A stretch of 64,000 nucleotides of DNA from Streptomyces sp. NBC_01267. Lineage in GTDB: Bacteria > Actinomycetota > Actinomycetes > Streptomycetales > Streptomycetaceae. The stretch is from the NCBI RefSeq assembly GCF_036241575.1, contig NZ_CP108455.1, positions 62,001-126,000 of the forward strand, written 5' to 3'. Positions 56,429-64,000 of the stretch are shown here, one piece after another (the first letter of the stretch is position 1; each line of letters opens with the position of its first letter). The notes below the pieces were generated by a model that made no database searches, had not been told where the DNA came from, and saw only the letters and a list, made by a program, of their open reading frames with translations. The translations under genes were made by a program, and so were the position numbers.

Positions 56429-57061
56429 ATGACCGCTGCTCGACACCACGCGGAGAAGCTGATGGAAACCGACCCTGCCCAGGCCAGGACGCTGATGCGG
56501 GAAGCGCGGGCCGGTGCCACCGCGTCACTGCCCGAGCTCCGCGAACTGGTCCAGGGAATCAACCCGCCCGTGCTGAACGATCGCGGGCTCATCGACGCCG
56601 TTCGCGCTCTTGCCCTGGACAGCCCGATCGAAGCGGCTGTCAGCGCAGACCTTCAACTCAGCCTGGACCCGCCGATCGAGTCCGCCCTGTCCTTCGCCAT
56701 CGCCGAACTGCTGACCAACGCGGTCAAGCACGCCCGTGCGACCCAGGCCCGGATCTCCATCACCCAGGACGACACCGGCATCGTCATCGATGTCGAAGAC
56801 AACGGCCGCGGCGGAGCCGGCCTGCGAGCCGACGGCGGACTCGCAGGGCTGCGCCGCCGCCTCGCGGTCTTCGACGGCGCCCTGGAGATCACCAGCCCGG
56901 AAGGCGGCCCGACCCGGGTGAGGATGATGGTGCCGTGCGAATCGTTGCAGCCGAAGACCTCTGCCTCCTGCGTGACGGGATGGTTCGCCTCATCGAGGCA
57001 TATGGACACCAGGTGGTGGCGACCGCAGCCACCGGACCCGAGACGCTGCACGCGCTGTTGA
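56429..57061 (+). CDS. Sensor histidine kinase, N-terminally truncated
   Basis: A 210-residue remainder of a NarL-type kinase. It starts inside the dimerisation helices (RTLMREARAGATASLPELRE, LVQGINPPVL) and has a full GHKL ATPase (IAELLTNAVKHARATQ, VEDNGRGG, GLAGLRRRLAVFDG). The phosphoacceptor histidine and all sensor segments are missing, lost at the junction near 56429. Its 3' end overlaps the response-regulator gene by 127 nt, longer than normal, because the kinase frame runs past its natural end. It cannot autophosphorylate as encoded. Confidence 0.7.
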   Translation: MTAARHHAEKLMETDPAQARTLMREARAGATASLPELRELVQGINPPVLNDRGLIDAVRALALDSPIEAAVSADLQLSLDPPIESALSFAIAELLTNAVKHARATQARISITQDDTGIVIDVEDNGRGGAGLRADGGLAGLRRRLAVFDGALEITSPEGGPTRVRMMVPCESLQPKTSASCVTGWFASSRHMDTRWWRPQPPDPRRCTRC

Positions 57062-57582
57062 CGTGGCGGCCGGATGTTGCCGTCGTCGACGTCCGCATGC
57101 CACCGACCCAGTCGGACGAGGGCCTGCGGGCGGCTCTTGCCGCCCGCAGCGAACTGCCCGGACTACCGGTCCTCATCCTTTCCCAGTACGTCGAGCAGTT
57201 GTACGCCCGCGAACTCCTGACCGACGGCGCCGGCGGCATCGGCTACTTCCTCAAAGAGAGCGTCTTCGACGCCGATCAGTTCATCGACGCCCTGGAACGC
57301 GTCGTCGCCGGCGGGACCGCCATGGACCCGGCCGTCATCGCCAAACTACTGTCCAGCGGATCCTCGCATCGACGACTCGAACGGCTCACCGAACGCGAAC
57401 ACTCCGTGCTCGGCCTCATGGCCGAAGGACTGTCCAACCAGGCCATCGGCCAACGGCTCTTCCTCAGCGAAAGCGCCATCAGCAAGTACACCACCTCCCT
57501 GTTCGGCAAACTCGGCATCACCGATGACGACAACAACAACCGCCGCGTCCTTGCCGTTCTCACCTACCTGAACAACCCCTGA
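56935..57582 (+). CDS. NarL-type response regulator
   Basis: 215 residues from GTG 56935. The receiver has acidic residues near 7-8 (AAED), phosphoacceptor D52 (VAVVDVRMPP) and a lysine in YFLKESVF. The LuxR-type helix-turn-helix lies at about 145-200 (LTEREHSVLGLMAEGLSNQA). The frame is complete although its cognate kinase is truncated, so it may be orphaned or take phosphate from another source. Confidence 0.88.
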   Translation: MRIVAAEDLCLLRDGMVRLIEAYGHQVVATAATGPETLHALLTWRPDVAVVDVRMPPTQSDEGLRAALAARSELPGLPVLILSQYVEQLYARELLTDGAGGIGYFLKESVFDADQFIDALERVVAGGTAMDPAVIAKLLSSGSSHRRLERLTEREHSVLGLMAEGLSNQAIGQRLFLSESAISKYTTSLFGKLGITDDDNNNRRVLAVLTYLNNP

Positions 57583-57608
57583 CGCGCCTTGGCCCCACCG
57601 CAAGACGG

Positions 57609-57636
57609 TGTTTCATAGGTGGTCGCCTATGAAACA
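57609..57636. repeat. 11-bp perfect inverted repeat
   Basis: TGTTTCATAGG and CCTATGAAACA are separated by six bases, 27 nt after the response-regulator stop. It could be a terminator stem (no T-tract), an operator, or a scar of insertion-sequence ends. Confidence 0.7.
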
Positions 57637-57904
57637 AACCCGGCCCGGGGAGCCTTGCGCTCGCGCTTCGGCTCTCCGGCACCAGCGCCGGGGGCGCTTG
57701 CTGTATTCCGGGAGGGCCCGCCGCACCGGCGTGGCCCGACAGGGAGAGGACTCCGGGGTAGACGAGATCGACCCGTGCGACGACGCAGCGCAGCAGTTGG
57801 CCGCAGCCAGGAACCGAACTGCTGCAGCGCACGTCTCCCGCACCATGATCTCAAGCGAGCGCCAAGAGCACGCGATTTCCACCAGGCTGGTCTCGCCGTC
57901 CGCA

Positions 57905-58633
57905 GTGAGTGTGGATCCGTCGAAGACCAACGACTACAACAGCTTCGCCGAGGCGTACACGGCCGCAAACGAAACCAACCTGGTCAATGCCTACTACGAG
58001 CGGCCCGCGATGCTGGCCCTCGCTGGAGACGTGGCCGGCCGGCGGATCCTCGACGCCGGCTGCGGCTCGGGGGCCCTGTTTGCCGCGCTGCGCGACCGTG
58101 GCGCCATTGTGAGTGGCTTCGACACGAGTGCCGGGATGCTGGAGCTGGCTCGGCAGCGGCTCGGCGACGGTGCGGACCTGCAGGTGGCGGACCTGGGCAG
58201 CCCGCTTCCTTACGCTGATGACACGTTCGACGATGTAGCGGCGTCCCTGGTGCTGCACTACCTGGAGGACTGGGGGCCGGCGCTGGCCGAGCTGCGACGC
58301 ATACTCAGGCCCGGCGGTCGGCTGATCGCGTCTGTCGACCATCCCTTTGCCATCAACCTCATCCACCGCGAGGCCGGTCGCGAGGCCGAGTGCAACTACT
58401 TCGACACCACCAAATGGACCGTAGAGTGGACCGTGGGCGGCCAGACCGCTCTGGTGAGCAGATGGAACAGGCCGCTGCACGCGATGATCGAGGCTTTCAT
58501 CGGGGCCGGTTTCCGGATAACGGTCATCAGTGAGCCGGATCCTGATCCCGCCGCCCGCGAGATGTTCCCCGAGGCCATCGCGGCCGAGCCGCGCTTCCTG
58601 TGCTTCCTGTTCTTCGTCCTGCAGGCCGAGTAG
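57905..58633 (+). CDS. SAM-dependent class I methyltransferase
   Basis: About 242 residues from GTG 57905, or 262 from ATG 57845. The SAM-binding motif ILDAGCGSGALFAAL is near residue 48 from the GTG, with FDTSAGMLELARQRL and the post-motif LVLHYLEDWGPALAELRRIL. This is the Methyltransf_11 pattern for small-molecule methylation. The start is uncertain because neither codon has a strong ribosome site; the conserved sequence begins at VDPSKTNDYNSFAEAYTAAN. No pathway partner adjoins it. Confidence 0.85.
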   Translation: MSVDPSKTNDYNSFAEAYTAANETNLVNAYYERPAMLALAGDVAGRRILDAGCGSGALFAALRDRGAIVSGFDTSAGMLELARQRLGDGADLQVADLGSPLPYADDTFDDVAASLVLHYLEDWGPALAELRRILRPGGRLIASVDHPFAINLIHREAGREAECNYFDTTKWTVEWTVGGQTALVSRWNRPLHAMIEAFIGAGFRITVISEPDPDPAAREMFPEAIAAEPRFLCFLFFVLQAE

Positions 58634-58795
58634 CAACCAGAACGACCTGACCGTTGGGAAGCGGTCAGCTGTTCTCGTCGTCGGCCGCTTTCTCGTCGGT
58701 GCTCGGGTCACGCAGTGGGCACAGCCCGGCCGCCGGCGTGCGGGTGAGGGCGTAGCGGCCGAGGAAGTCCAACGCGACTTCCAACGAGAACTTAC

Positions 58796-59134
58796 CTACG
58801 ACGGGCTCCGGGCCGCCGAAGCCAAGGACAAGAAGGGCGGGCACCGCCCAGCCGTCCCAGCCGACAAGACCGACACCGTCCGCACCGCCTGGCGGACCAC
58901 GGTGGCCGGGTTGTGCGGGCGGCCGGTCTCCCCCAGGACCTGGAGGGTGTCGTTGTAGGTGTTGCGGAGCACGCCCGCGGTGAACTCCAGCTGGTCCGCT
59001 TCCAGGTGCGCCAGGCGTTCGACGATCGCGACGCGGTCCCGGGCCGCGTAGGCGCGCATCAGGTCGAGCGCCCGCCACGCGGCCTCGTTCATCCGGGGGT
59101 CGGTGAGGTCCTGGAAGTCCTGGGTGTTCTTCAT
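58796..59134 (-). CDS. Hypothetical protein, 112 residues
   Basis: Starts at ATG 59134 (MKNTQDFQDLTDPRMNEAAW), overlapping the stop of the upstream gene by ATGA. The first 85 residues are helical and well composed (LAHLEADQLEFTAGVLRNTY); the last 25 look like readthrough, so the 3' end may be altered. It resembles small cargo genes of actinobacterial integrative elements. Function unknown. Confidence 0.6.
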   Translation of the reverse strand: MKNTQDFQDLTDPRMNEAAWRALDLMRAYAARDRVAIVERLAHLEADQLEFTAGVLRNTYNDTLQVLGETGRPHNPATVVRQAVRTVSVLSAGTAGRCPPFLSLASAARSPS

Positions 59135-59577
59135 CGTGTCCCCGTGGCCGATCGGGCGCCGGTGTCCGCCGGTGTTCGGGGGCGGGGCACGGCGGCGACC
59201 GCCCCGAGGTCGAGGTACGCGAGCCGGTGCTCACACTGCGGCATGCGCCTGCGGTGCCTGGCGAGCTGACGCACCGCCCACCGGGCATCCGCCTCGAAGC
59301 CGCTGCCCGGCTCCCAGGCCCCGTCAGGCTGACGTGTCTGGACGACGTACTCGACGGCCGTGATCGTCTCCCGCGGTGCATCCGCAGCAGGGAGAGCAGA
59401 AGGACAGCCGGTGAGCGCGTCCCAGGACTCGCGGGTGTGCTGGAGAGGATCGATCACCCCTGACAGCGGGCCCGGCCACCCGGCGCCCTCCGCTCGGCGT
59501 ACCGCCTCAGCCAGGCTGCTGGCGAAGCGGTTGATCAGCAGACGAGACCCGTAGCTGTCACCGAGCACGAGCAGCAA
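59131..59577 (-). CDS. Hypothetical protein, up to 148 residues
   Basis: A helical, tryptophan-containing protein (LAEAVRRAEGAGWPGPL, then AVEYVVQTRQPDGAWEPG, then ADARWAVRQLARHRRRMPQC). It overlaps the next gene by ATGA. The start is uncertain (TTG 59577 or GTG 59568). This kind of protein is common in phage- or ICE-derived Streptomyces regions. Confidence 0.6.
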   Translation of the reverse strand: MLLVLGDSYGSRLLINRFASSLAEAVRRAEGAGWPGPLSGVIDPLQHTRESWDALTGCPSALPAADAPRETITAVEYVVQTRQPDGAWEPGSGFEADARWAVRQLARHRRRMPQCEHRLAYLDLGAVAAVPRPRTPADTGARSATGTR

Positions 59578-59667
59578 CTACTCGTACGGGCCAGGGCGCT
59601 CCGCCGCCGGGGCGCCGCTCATGTCTGTTCCCCCATCGTCGTACAGCTCGCCATCCGCACCGCGCGC

Positions 59668-59889
59668 TCACGCGCCCTTCACGGGGCGGGCGGTCCAGTC
59701 GCACATCGAACGGTTGCGGTAGGCAAGGCGGGCGGTCCGGGTACGCACGGACCACGTCACAGTGACGAGGCCGCGGCATTCAAGGACCGCGACAGTGGCG
59801 CGGCTGATGCCGTTGTAGGCGAATTCCTCACCCTTGGCACGAATCTGACGCAGGGCTCGGTCCTGAGCGGGCGTCAACTGCTTCGACAT
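59668..59889 (-). CDS. Small hypothetical protein, 73 residues
   Basis: Starts at ATG 59889 behind GGGGAGG (MSKQLTPAQDRALRQIRAKG). A winged-helix-like pattern (FAYNGISRATVAVLECRGLV, TVTWSVRTRTARLAY) suggests a small DNA-binding protein. It is transcribed divergently from the gene at 60010, from a good promoter (-35 TTGACA 59956-59951, -10 CATTCT 59933-59928). Confidence 0.65.
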   Translation of the reverse strand: MSKQLTPAQDRALRQIRAKGEEFAYNGISRATVAVLECRGLVTVTWSVRTRTARLAYRNRSMCDWTARPVKGA

Positions 59890-59918
59890 TTAGACCTCCC
59901 CTGTCCGTCAGCTGTTTT

Positions 59919-59993
59919 TGTACCTACAGAATGCATTCACAATTGGACCCTGTCAACCGATCCGGGCAGATAATGCTAGTTTCTGTACCTACA
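59919..59993. promoter_or_regulatory. Divergent promoter region with repeated TGTACCTACA box
   Basis: TGTACCTACA occurs at 59919-59928 and 59984-59993 as direct repeats. The first overlaps the -10 and start region of the leftward promoter (TTGACA, 17 nt, CATTCT). The second lies between a GATAAT (59969-59974) and the ribosome site of the rightward gene. They look like operator sites for one regulator. Confidence 0.65.
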
Positions 59994-60009
59994 CAACAGA
60001 GGAGGAGAG

Positions 60010-60222
60010 ATGGCCAGGCCAGCCACCGGCAAGACACCACTGCGGAACATCCGCGTACCCGACCAGCTCTGGGACGACGCGAAGGCGGAAGCGAAAGAGG
60101 AAGGGCGCTCGCTGACCGACGTCATCGTGGGCGACCTGCACCGCTACGTGAACCGGCGACGCCGCGAACGAGGCGCAGCAGACAGCGAGCCGCAGCGAGA
60201 GTCGGACAACCACCCCGAATAG
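60010..60222 (+). CDS. Ribbon-helix-helix-like small protein
   Basis: 70 residues behind an excellent GGAGGAG ribosome site. The N-terminus (RNIRVPDQLWDDAKAEAKEE followed by GRSLTDVIVGDLHRYV) fits a ribbon-helix-helix fold, and the tail is charged. It may bind the TGTACCTACA boxes upstream and control both divergent genes. Confidence 0.75.
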   Translation: MARPATGKTPLRNIRVPDQLWDDAKAEAKEEGRSLTDVIVGDLHRYVNRRRRERGAADSEPQRESDNHPE

Positions 60223-60267
60223 TTCCCGCGCGCTGCACACTCCCACCGGAACCCGACGCGCAGCCCG

Positions 60268-60807
60268 TCAGGAAAGCGACGTGGGATTCCGCGGGGACGG
60301 GACCGCTCGCAGGAGCTCCCACAGAGGGCGCTGCCCGCCCGCCCAGGCGGACAGGGTCTGGCGGTCCACCAGGTGCAGGCGCTGGGACCGGGCGAACTCC
60401 TGGGCGGGCCGGGAGAAGCGGCCGTTGGTGACCAGCACGACTACGTCGCCCCGGTGAACGGGACGGCCGGTGCCGTTGAGGACGTGAAGGTCCGGAGTCC
60501 CCACCGCGGCCCCGGCAATCCCCGCCTTACGGTGCTTGCACTGCAACACCCAGCGGCGACCGAAGGGATCGGTCGCCTTCACGTCAGCGCCGTTGTCCCC
60601 CGCTCCCACCTGAACCGCGCCAGAACAGCCATCGCGGAACATCAAGTCACGCACCGCGTACTCGAACTCACGGTGATGCAGCCGGTCCAGGTGCTCCACC
60701 GAGTAGCGCAGCGCCTGGACAGCCTCCCGCCCCTGGCGGAACCGCGCGTTGCGGCAGAAGTGCCACAGCACACCCCCCACAGCCGCGGCAGCAAGAACGG
60801 TGGGCAC
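60268..60807 (-). CDS. Membrane-anchored Mrr-like restriction endonuclease, IS-interrupted at the 5' end
   Basis: 179 residues from GTG 60807. One N-terminal membrane helix (TVLAAAAVGGVLWHF) precedes a restriction-endonuclease-type nuclease domain with FEYAVRDLMFRDGCSGAV, the catalytic aspartate in GAGDNGADVKATD and the Q-x-K in WVLQCKH. The family normally has two membrane helices; the first is found on the far side of the IS5 element in the same frame. The downstream nuclease domain is intact and might still be translated from the GTG. Confidence 0.75.
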   Translation of the reverse strand: MPTVLAAAAVGGVLWHFCRNARFRQGREAVQALRYSVEHLDRLHHREFEYAVRDLMFRDGCSGAVQVGAGDNGADVKATDPFGRRWVLQCKHRKAGIAGAAVGTPDLHVLNGTGRPVHRGDVVVLVTNGRFSRPAQEFARSQRLHLVDRQTLSAWAGGQRPLWELLRAVPSPRNPTSLS

Positions 60808-60831
60808 GATCCACGGATTCGCGGCGATCTA

Positions 60832-61835
60832 GGCACTGTTTCTCGGATCATGTTCGGAGCCAGATGACGAGGGCTGCGAGTGTGACGGTGCCGAGGTAGA
60901 TGTAGGCGCGTTTCTCGTAGCGGGTGGCGACGGCGCGGAAGCCTTTCAGACGGTTGATTGCGCGTTCGACGGTGTTGCGTTTCTTGTATCGCTCGCTGTC
61001 GAAACCGGTGGGACGGCCGCCTCGGGAACCGCGATTCTTGCGGTGTCTCTGCTGGTCGAGGCGTTCGGGGATGGTGTGCCGGATTCCGCGTCGTCGCAGG
61101 TAACGCCGGGTTTTCCGAGAGGTGTAGGCCTTGTCCGCGAGGACATGGTCGGGCCGGGTCCGGGGCCGGCCGACTCCGGTTCGGGGCACGGAGACCTGCT
61201 CCAGTACTCGCTCGAACTGGGGGCCGTCACCGTAGTGTCCGGGTGTCAGGACGAGGGCGAGTGGCCGGCATCGCCCATCGGCGGCAAGGTGGATTTTGGT
61301 GGTGAATCCGCCGCGGGAACGTCCCAGACACTCGCCGATCTGACCACTTCCTCCAGCCGGACTGCCAGTTTCCTCAACACCGGATCGACCTGGTTCGTCC
61401 CCCCAGCGATCCCCCTTTGAGGGACCGCGACCGCCGGCGCCTTCCTCGCGCCAGCGGCGTGCTGGTGGGCCCGCACAACTGTCGAGTCCACCGACACATC
61501 CCAGTCGATCCCGCCCACCGCGTCCTCGGCCGACTGGATGCGGGACAGCAGCATCGCCCATGTCCCATCCGCTGACCAGCGGCGATGTCGTTTATAGACC
61601 GTCTCCCACGGCCCGAACCGCTCCGGCAGATCCCGCCACTGCACACCGGTCCGCACCCGGTAGAGAACCCCGTTGATCACCCGACGGTGGTCGCTCCACC
61701 GACCACCACGCGCACCACCAGGAGGTAAGAACGACCCCAGCCGATCCCACTCCGCATTCGTCAGATCCCCACGGCCCATACAGCCACCCTCGCCCCAACA
61801 CCCCACCCACGTCAGGAGATCCGAGAAACAGTGCC
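60832..61835 (-). mobile_element. IS5-family insertion sequence (two-frame transposase)
   Basis: 1.0 kb with perfect 18-bp terminal inverted repeats (GGCACTGTTTCTCGGATC at 60832-60849 and its complement at 61818-61835). CTAG or TA is duplicated at the edges (60829-60832 and 61835-61838). It is inserted in the 5' part of the endonuclease gene. Perfect ends suggest recent arrival. Confidence 0.88.
60848..61779 (-). CDS. IS5-family transposase, two overlapping frames
   Basis: The first frame starts at ATG 61779 (GRGDLTNAEWDRLGSFLPPG) and carries the DUF4096-type head and first catalytic aspartate (DVSVDSTVVRAHQHAAGARK). The second frame, ending at 60848, carries GRSRGGFTTKIHLAADGRCR, the second aspartate in VLADKAYTSRKTRRYLRRRG and the glutamate in KKRNTVERAINRLKGFRAVA. 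The frames overlap at 61246-61561, so a full transposase of about 290 residues needs a ribosomal frameshift, as is usual for this group. Confidence 0.85.
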
Positions 61836-61995
61836 TAGGCCAGCAGCCGCCCCGCCACCCACAGAACGACAGCAACGAGCAACAGAACCGTCGAAGCCCC
61901 CCACTGCCGCCGCTTGCGGGAACGGGCAGTTCGACGTCGCCACAGCACGACGCGAAGCCGGGCGACGGCGCGGGACAGAGCGGCGGCGCGGCCGG
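61836..61995 (-). pseudogene. Severed 5' part of the Mrr-like endonuclease gene
   Basis: A frame reading RRQWGASTVLLLVAVVLWVA with GRLLA is the missing first membrane helix of the endonuclease. It ends at a TAG formed by the IS target site. Joined without the IS, the two parts are in the same frame with that TAG between them. Confidence 0.6.
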
Positions 61996-62027
61996 AGGCG
62001 GGTGGTCATCGGACAGCCCCCGCCGCG

Positions 62028-62237
62028 TCAGCGGCCGGAATCAGAGATACCGGAGACGAGCTGGCCCAGAAAACTCATGATCCCCTGGCCCACCGGAGTA
62101 GGAGCGATGACCAGGCCCAGGGCGAGAACGATGACGACGGTGAACTTCTCGTCGACCCTGCTACGAGCCTCGGTCCGGCGGCGCAGCCGGAAGAAAACGA
62201 CGACAGCGAGCAGCAGTCCCACATTGATCGTCAGCAT
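62028..62237 (-). CDS. Small membrane protein, 69 residues
   Basis: Two hydrophobic segments (TINVGLLLAVVVFFRL and FTVVIVLALGLVIA) flank a charged loop, and it ends GIMSFLGQLVSGISDSG. Such small two-helix proteins accompany transfer genes in actinobacterial integrative elements. It sits directly upstream of the split endonuclease gene on the same strand. Confidence 0.7.
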   Translation of the reverse strand: MLTINVGLLLAVVVFFRLRRRTEARSRVDEKFTVVIVLALGLVIAPTPVGQGIMSFLGQLVSGISDSGR

Positions 62238-62434
62238 CCCGCCCAGCCCCCGGTCAGACCCACGCCCGGCCCGCGCACGGACGGGCTCCTCAGCCCCCTG
62301 TGTATCCCGAACCCCTCACCCACACCGCTCAGTTACCAAGTGATGGCGCAAAGTGATCTGCTGGCCTGAATGGATCAAGAACACACAGCAAGTCCCGGAC
62401 CGACACCGCTCTCTCAGTCCAGTAGTCGGCAAGC

Positions 62435-62749
62435 TCACTGAACGGTGGCGTACCAGGTGATGTCGTCGGCGTACACGCGGTCGCCCAGCCGGGAGATGCT
62501 GATGTCCTGGGCCGGGTCGTATTTCTCCTGCTGAAGGATCCGAAGCCATTCGTGAGCCTGCTGCACGTTGAAGGCGAGCAGGTCTTCCGCGGCTTGGCGC
62601 CAACGGTCCCAGTCCTCGGCCGATCCTGTCTCCAGGCGGGCGATGTCCGTGATGCGCAAGTGGTAGTGCCTGCCGGAGTCGACCGCCAGGGGGCGAACGC
62701 TCCGCAGCTGCTCGGAATGCTGCCCGAGGAGGGCGGCGACGTCGGCCAT
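62435..62749 (-). CDS. Hypothetical protein, 104 residues
   Basis: From ATG 62749 (MADVAALLGQHSEQLRSVRP). It is a soluble mixed helical/beta protein with several tryptophans (EDWDRWRQAAEDLLAFNVQQ, then HEWLRILQQEKYDPAQ). No family recognised. The frame has natural composition, but the ribosome site is weak, so it might be a fragment of something longer. Confidence 0.55.
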   Translation of the reverse strand: MADVAALLGQHSEQLRSVRPLAVDSGRHYHLRITDIARLETGSAEDWDRWRQAAEDLLAFNVQQAHEWLRILQQEKYDPAQDISISRLGDRVYADDITWYATVQ

Positions 62750-63176
62750 CGGCAGCCGGCGGACGCGACGGCCAGGCGGCGGTCATCGACTACGCCCTCG
62801 CCTGACGGCCTGGACTGTCTACCGCGCCGACGGCGACGCCGAAGCCGTCCAGGCGGACCTCTTCCACGTGGGCGCCCAACCCGCGGAGTGGCTGCGGCCC
62901 TTGCTGAACCGGCCCCACGGCCTCCTGCGGTGCGAGAACATCGTCCTGTTGGGCGAAGTGCCCGGCACACCAGCCGGAGACCGCCCGCCGGTGACCACCA
63001 GCAGCAACGGCGCTGCCGCCCGCAGCAGGCTGGCCGGCGGTCTCCTGGCACAGGGCCACGTAGGCGGGGGTGCCGAGCTGCTCGTGCCACGCCTTGTCCA
63101 CGGCCGGGGAGAACATCTGGGTGTGAGGGCTGGGGGCGGTACTGTTGCTTCCCCACAACTGACGGATTGGGGTGGG
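62750..63176. other. Gap with gene fragments on both strands
   Basis: No complete gene. A minus-strand stretch near 63060-63130 (PAVDKAWHEQLGTPAYVALC) resembles glycine-rich-domain hypotheticals, and a plus-strand stretch near 62815-62960 (ADLFHVGAQPAEWLRPLL) also looks like coding debris. Confidence 0.35.
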
Positions 63177-63863
63177 GTGTTGGAATACGTGGTGGCCCTG
63201 TTGGGCTTAGTTGTTGCCTCCGCCGTGGCGATTGTGATCGGGTTTGTTGTCCGCAAGACCTTGGAGCGCGACCGGGAGAAGGTGGCGTCGAGGCTGCGAG
63301 TTGCCGTGAACACCGCCTCCGAGAGCATCTCTGCAACTGGGGTGGGATCGGAACCCGTCGGCGTTCTGGAAGCGCAAGTTGAAGGCGCTGCACGAGAGCG
63401 CTCCTTGTCAGCTCAACAGCGGGTTGACGACGACCGTTTCGCCGAGCTACTCGTGCAGCGTTATGCATACGGTCTGACGCAGTCACAACGAAGCTTCATC
63501 ACAAGTCAGGTTTTCTCAGCACTCGGCGGCGCTGTGCTGCTGCTCGGGGTTGGGCTTGCGATCTGGCGGGCTGAGACGCACGGCAATCTGGATGCATCCA
63601 TCGTGACGACGTCTGCTGGGGTCGTGACCACAGTGATCGGGCGTCTGTTTCATCGTGAGTCGGACAAGGCTTTGAACCACATGGCGTCGGAGACGGATGG
63701 GCTTCGGGATGACATGCGCGCCGAACGGTCGACAGAGCAAGCGATCTCGCTTCTCTCCGAGGTTAACGATCCGAAGATCAAGGCGCGGCTGCAGGCCGGT
63801 CTGATCATGAGGTTCGCAGGCTCGGAGATGCCGATGGTTCACAATGATCAAGTTTCATCCTGA
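63177..63863 (+). CDS. TRADD-N-associated membrane domain protein
   Basis: A 228-residue protein from GTG 63177 (or TTG 63180). An N-terminal membrane helix (YVVALLGLVVASAVAIVIGF) is followed by a cytoplasmic coiled region and then RFAELLVQRYAYGLTQSQRS with two membrane helices (VFSALGGAVLLLGVGLAIW, and VTTSAGVVTTVIGRLF) and a helical tail. This two-helix module is the TRADD-N-associated membrane domain described from conflict-system surveys (CATRA). Such proteins are thought to act as effectors near the membrane in bacterial immunity. No partner nuclease or NTPase gene is visible before the window ends. Confidence 0.75.
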   Translation: MLEYVVALLGLVVASAVAIVIGFVVRKTLERDREKVASRLRVAVNTASESISATGVGSEPVGVLEAQVEGAARERSLSAQQRVDDDRFAELLVQRYAYGLTQSQRSFITSQVFSALGGAVLLLGVGLAIWRAETHGNLDASIVTTSAGVVTTVIGRLFHRESDKALNHMASETDGLRDDMRAERSTEQAISLLSEVNDPKIKARLQAGLIMRFAGSEMPMVHNDQVSS

Positions 63864-63866
63864 AAT

Positions 63867-64000
63867 GGGTCTGTACAGCGAGTGGCTCTGTCTCATAATC
63901 GGTGGTAGCGAATAGTGAGCGTTTTCAGCGTTTGCCTCTCCAGGGTGAGGACGGCTGCGGCGATTGACGTCATGCGATTGGGGCTTACGCGGGACCGGCG
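63867..64000. mobile_element. End of an ISL3-type element, running off the window
   Basis: GGGTCTGT at 63867 followed by AGTGGCTCTGTCTCA and TCGGTGGTAGC closely matches the left end of the ISL3 element at 9753 (GGGTCTGT...GGCTCTGTCTCACATTCGGTGG). It starts four bases after the stop of the TRADD-N-associated gene. The rest lies outside the window. Confidence 0.7.

Noticed and set aside
1..64000. tRNA genes, rRNA genes and a replication origin
   Set aside because: No cloverleaf with a conserved TTCGA loop, no rRNA sequence and no DnaA-box cluster was noticed on reading; a dedicated scan was not possible.

Overview
The window is high-GC actinobacterial DNA, most probably Streptomyces. The reasons are strong GC codon bias with frequent GTG and TTG starts, a Ku repair protein, a class IV lanthipeptide locus, an ALF-repeat protein, DUF3592-type membrane proteins and many Streptomyces-type insertion sequences. 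The density of IS elements, truncated genes and recombinase relics is typical of accessory DNA such as a chromosome arm, a plasmid or a genomic island. No rRNA, tRNA or CRISPR array was recognised.

Positions 1-9.8 kb hold a compact, apparently intact metabolic locus. On the minus strand a KamA-type radical-SAM aminomutase, a metallo-beta-lactamase-fold hydrolase, a large FAD/NAD(P)-binding protein and a cupin overlap or abut one another. A second FAD/NAD(P)-binding paralogue and an MFS exporter diverge from them on the plus strand, followed by a TetR regulator. I cannot match this gene set to a known product, and it is the best candidate here for an undescribed pathway. A DUF89/ARMT1-type phosphatase beside it is cut off at the border of a decayed ISL3 element.

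Positions 9.8-28.3 kb are an IS-rich patchwork: ISL3, IS1380, IS481, IS630, IS6, IS701 and IS5 elements or relics. Between them lie a two-component pair whose kinase carries an extra C-terminal membrane module, heme oxygenase, an AMP-dependent ligase, an ArsR-regulated MFS exporter, an alpha/beta hydrolase, a PaaK-like ligase and a ribosome-recycling-factor-like pseudogene.

Positions 29.3-34.5 kb are a complete venezuelin-type class IV lanthipeptide cluster: LanL, a 51-residue precursor, a strong hairpin, then an ABC ATPase and permease. A decayed BPL_N gene carrying an 8-copy hexanucleotide repeat lies just before it.

Positions 34.5-46 kb contain a truncated ALF-repeat protein, an intact IS5-type element, an epoxide hydrolase under a small HTH regulator with a clear promoter/operator, and three overlapping tyrosine recombinases that look like a recombinase-in-trio element. 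The first recombinase is decayed and fused to the second.

Positions 46.5-49.2 kb hold two toxin-antitoxin modules flanking ku. Positions 50.8-53.5 kb are an operon of membrane and small proteins. Positions 54.5-58.7 kb hold a TetR/SDR divergent pair with palindromic operators, a truncated sensor kinase with its response regulator, and a methyltransferase. Positions 58.8-64 kb look like part of an integrative element: small hypothetical proteins, an RHH-like protein, an Mrr-like endonuclease split by an IS5 element, a TRADD-N-associated membrane protein, and the end of another ISL3 element running off the window.
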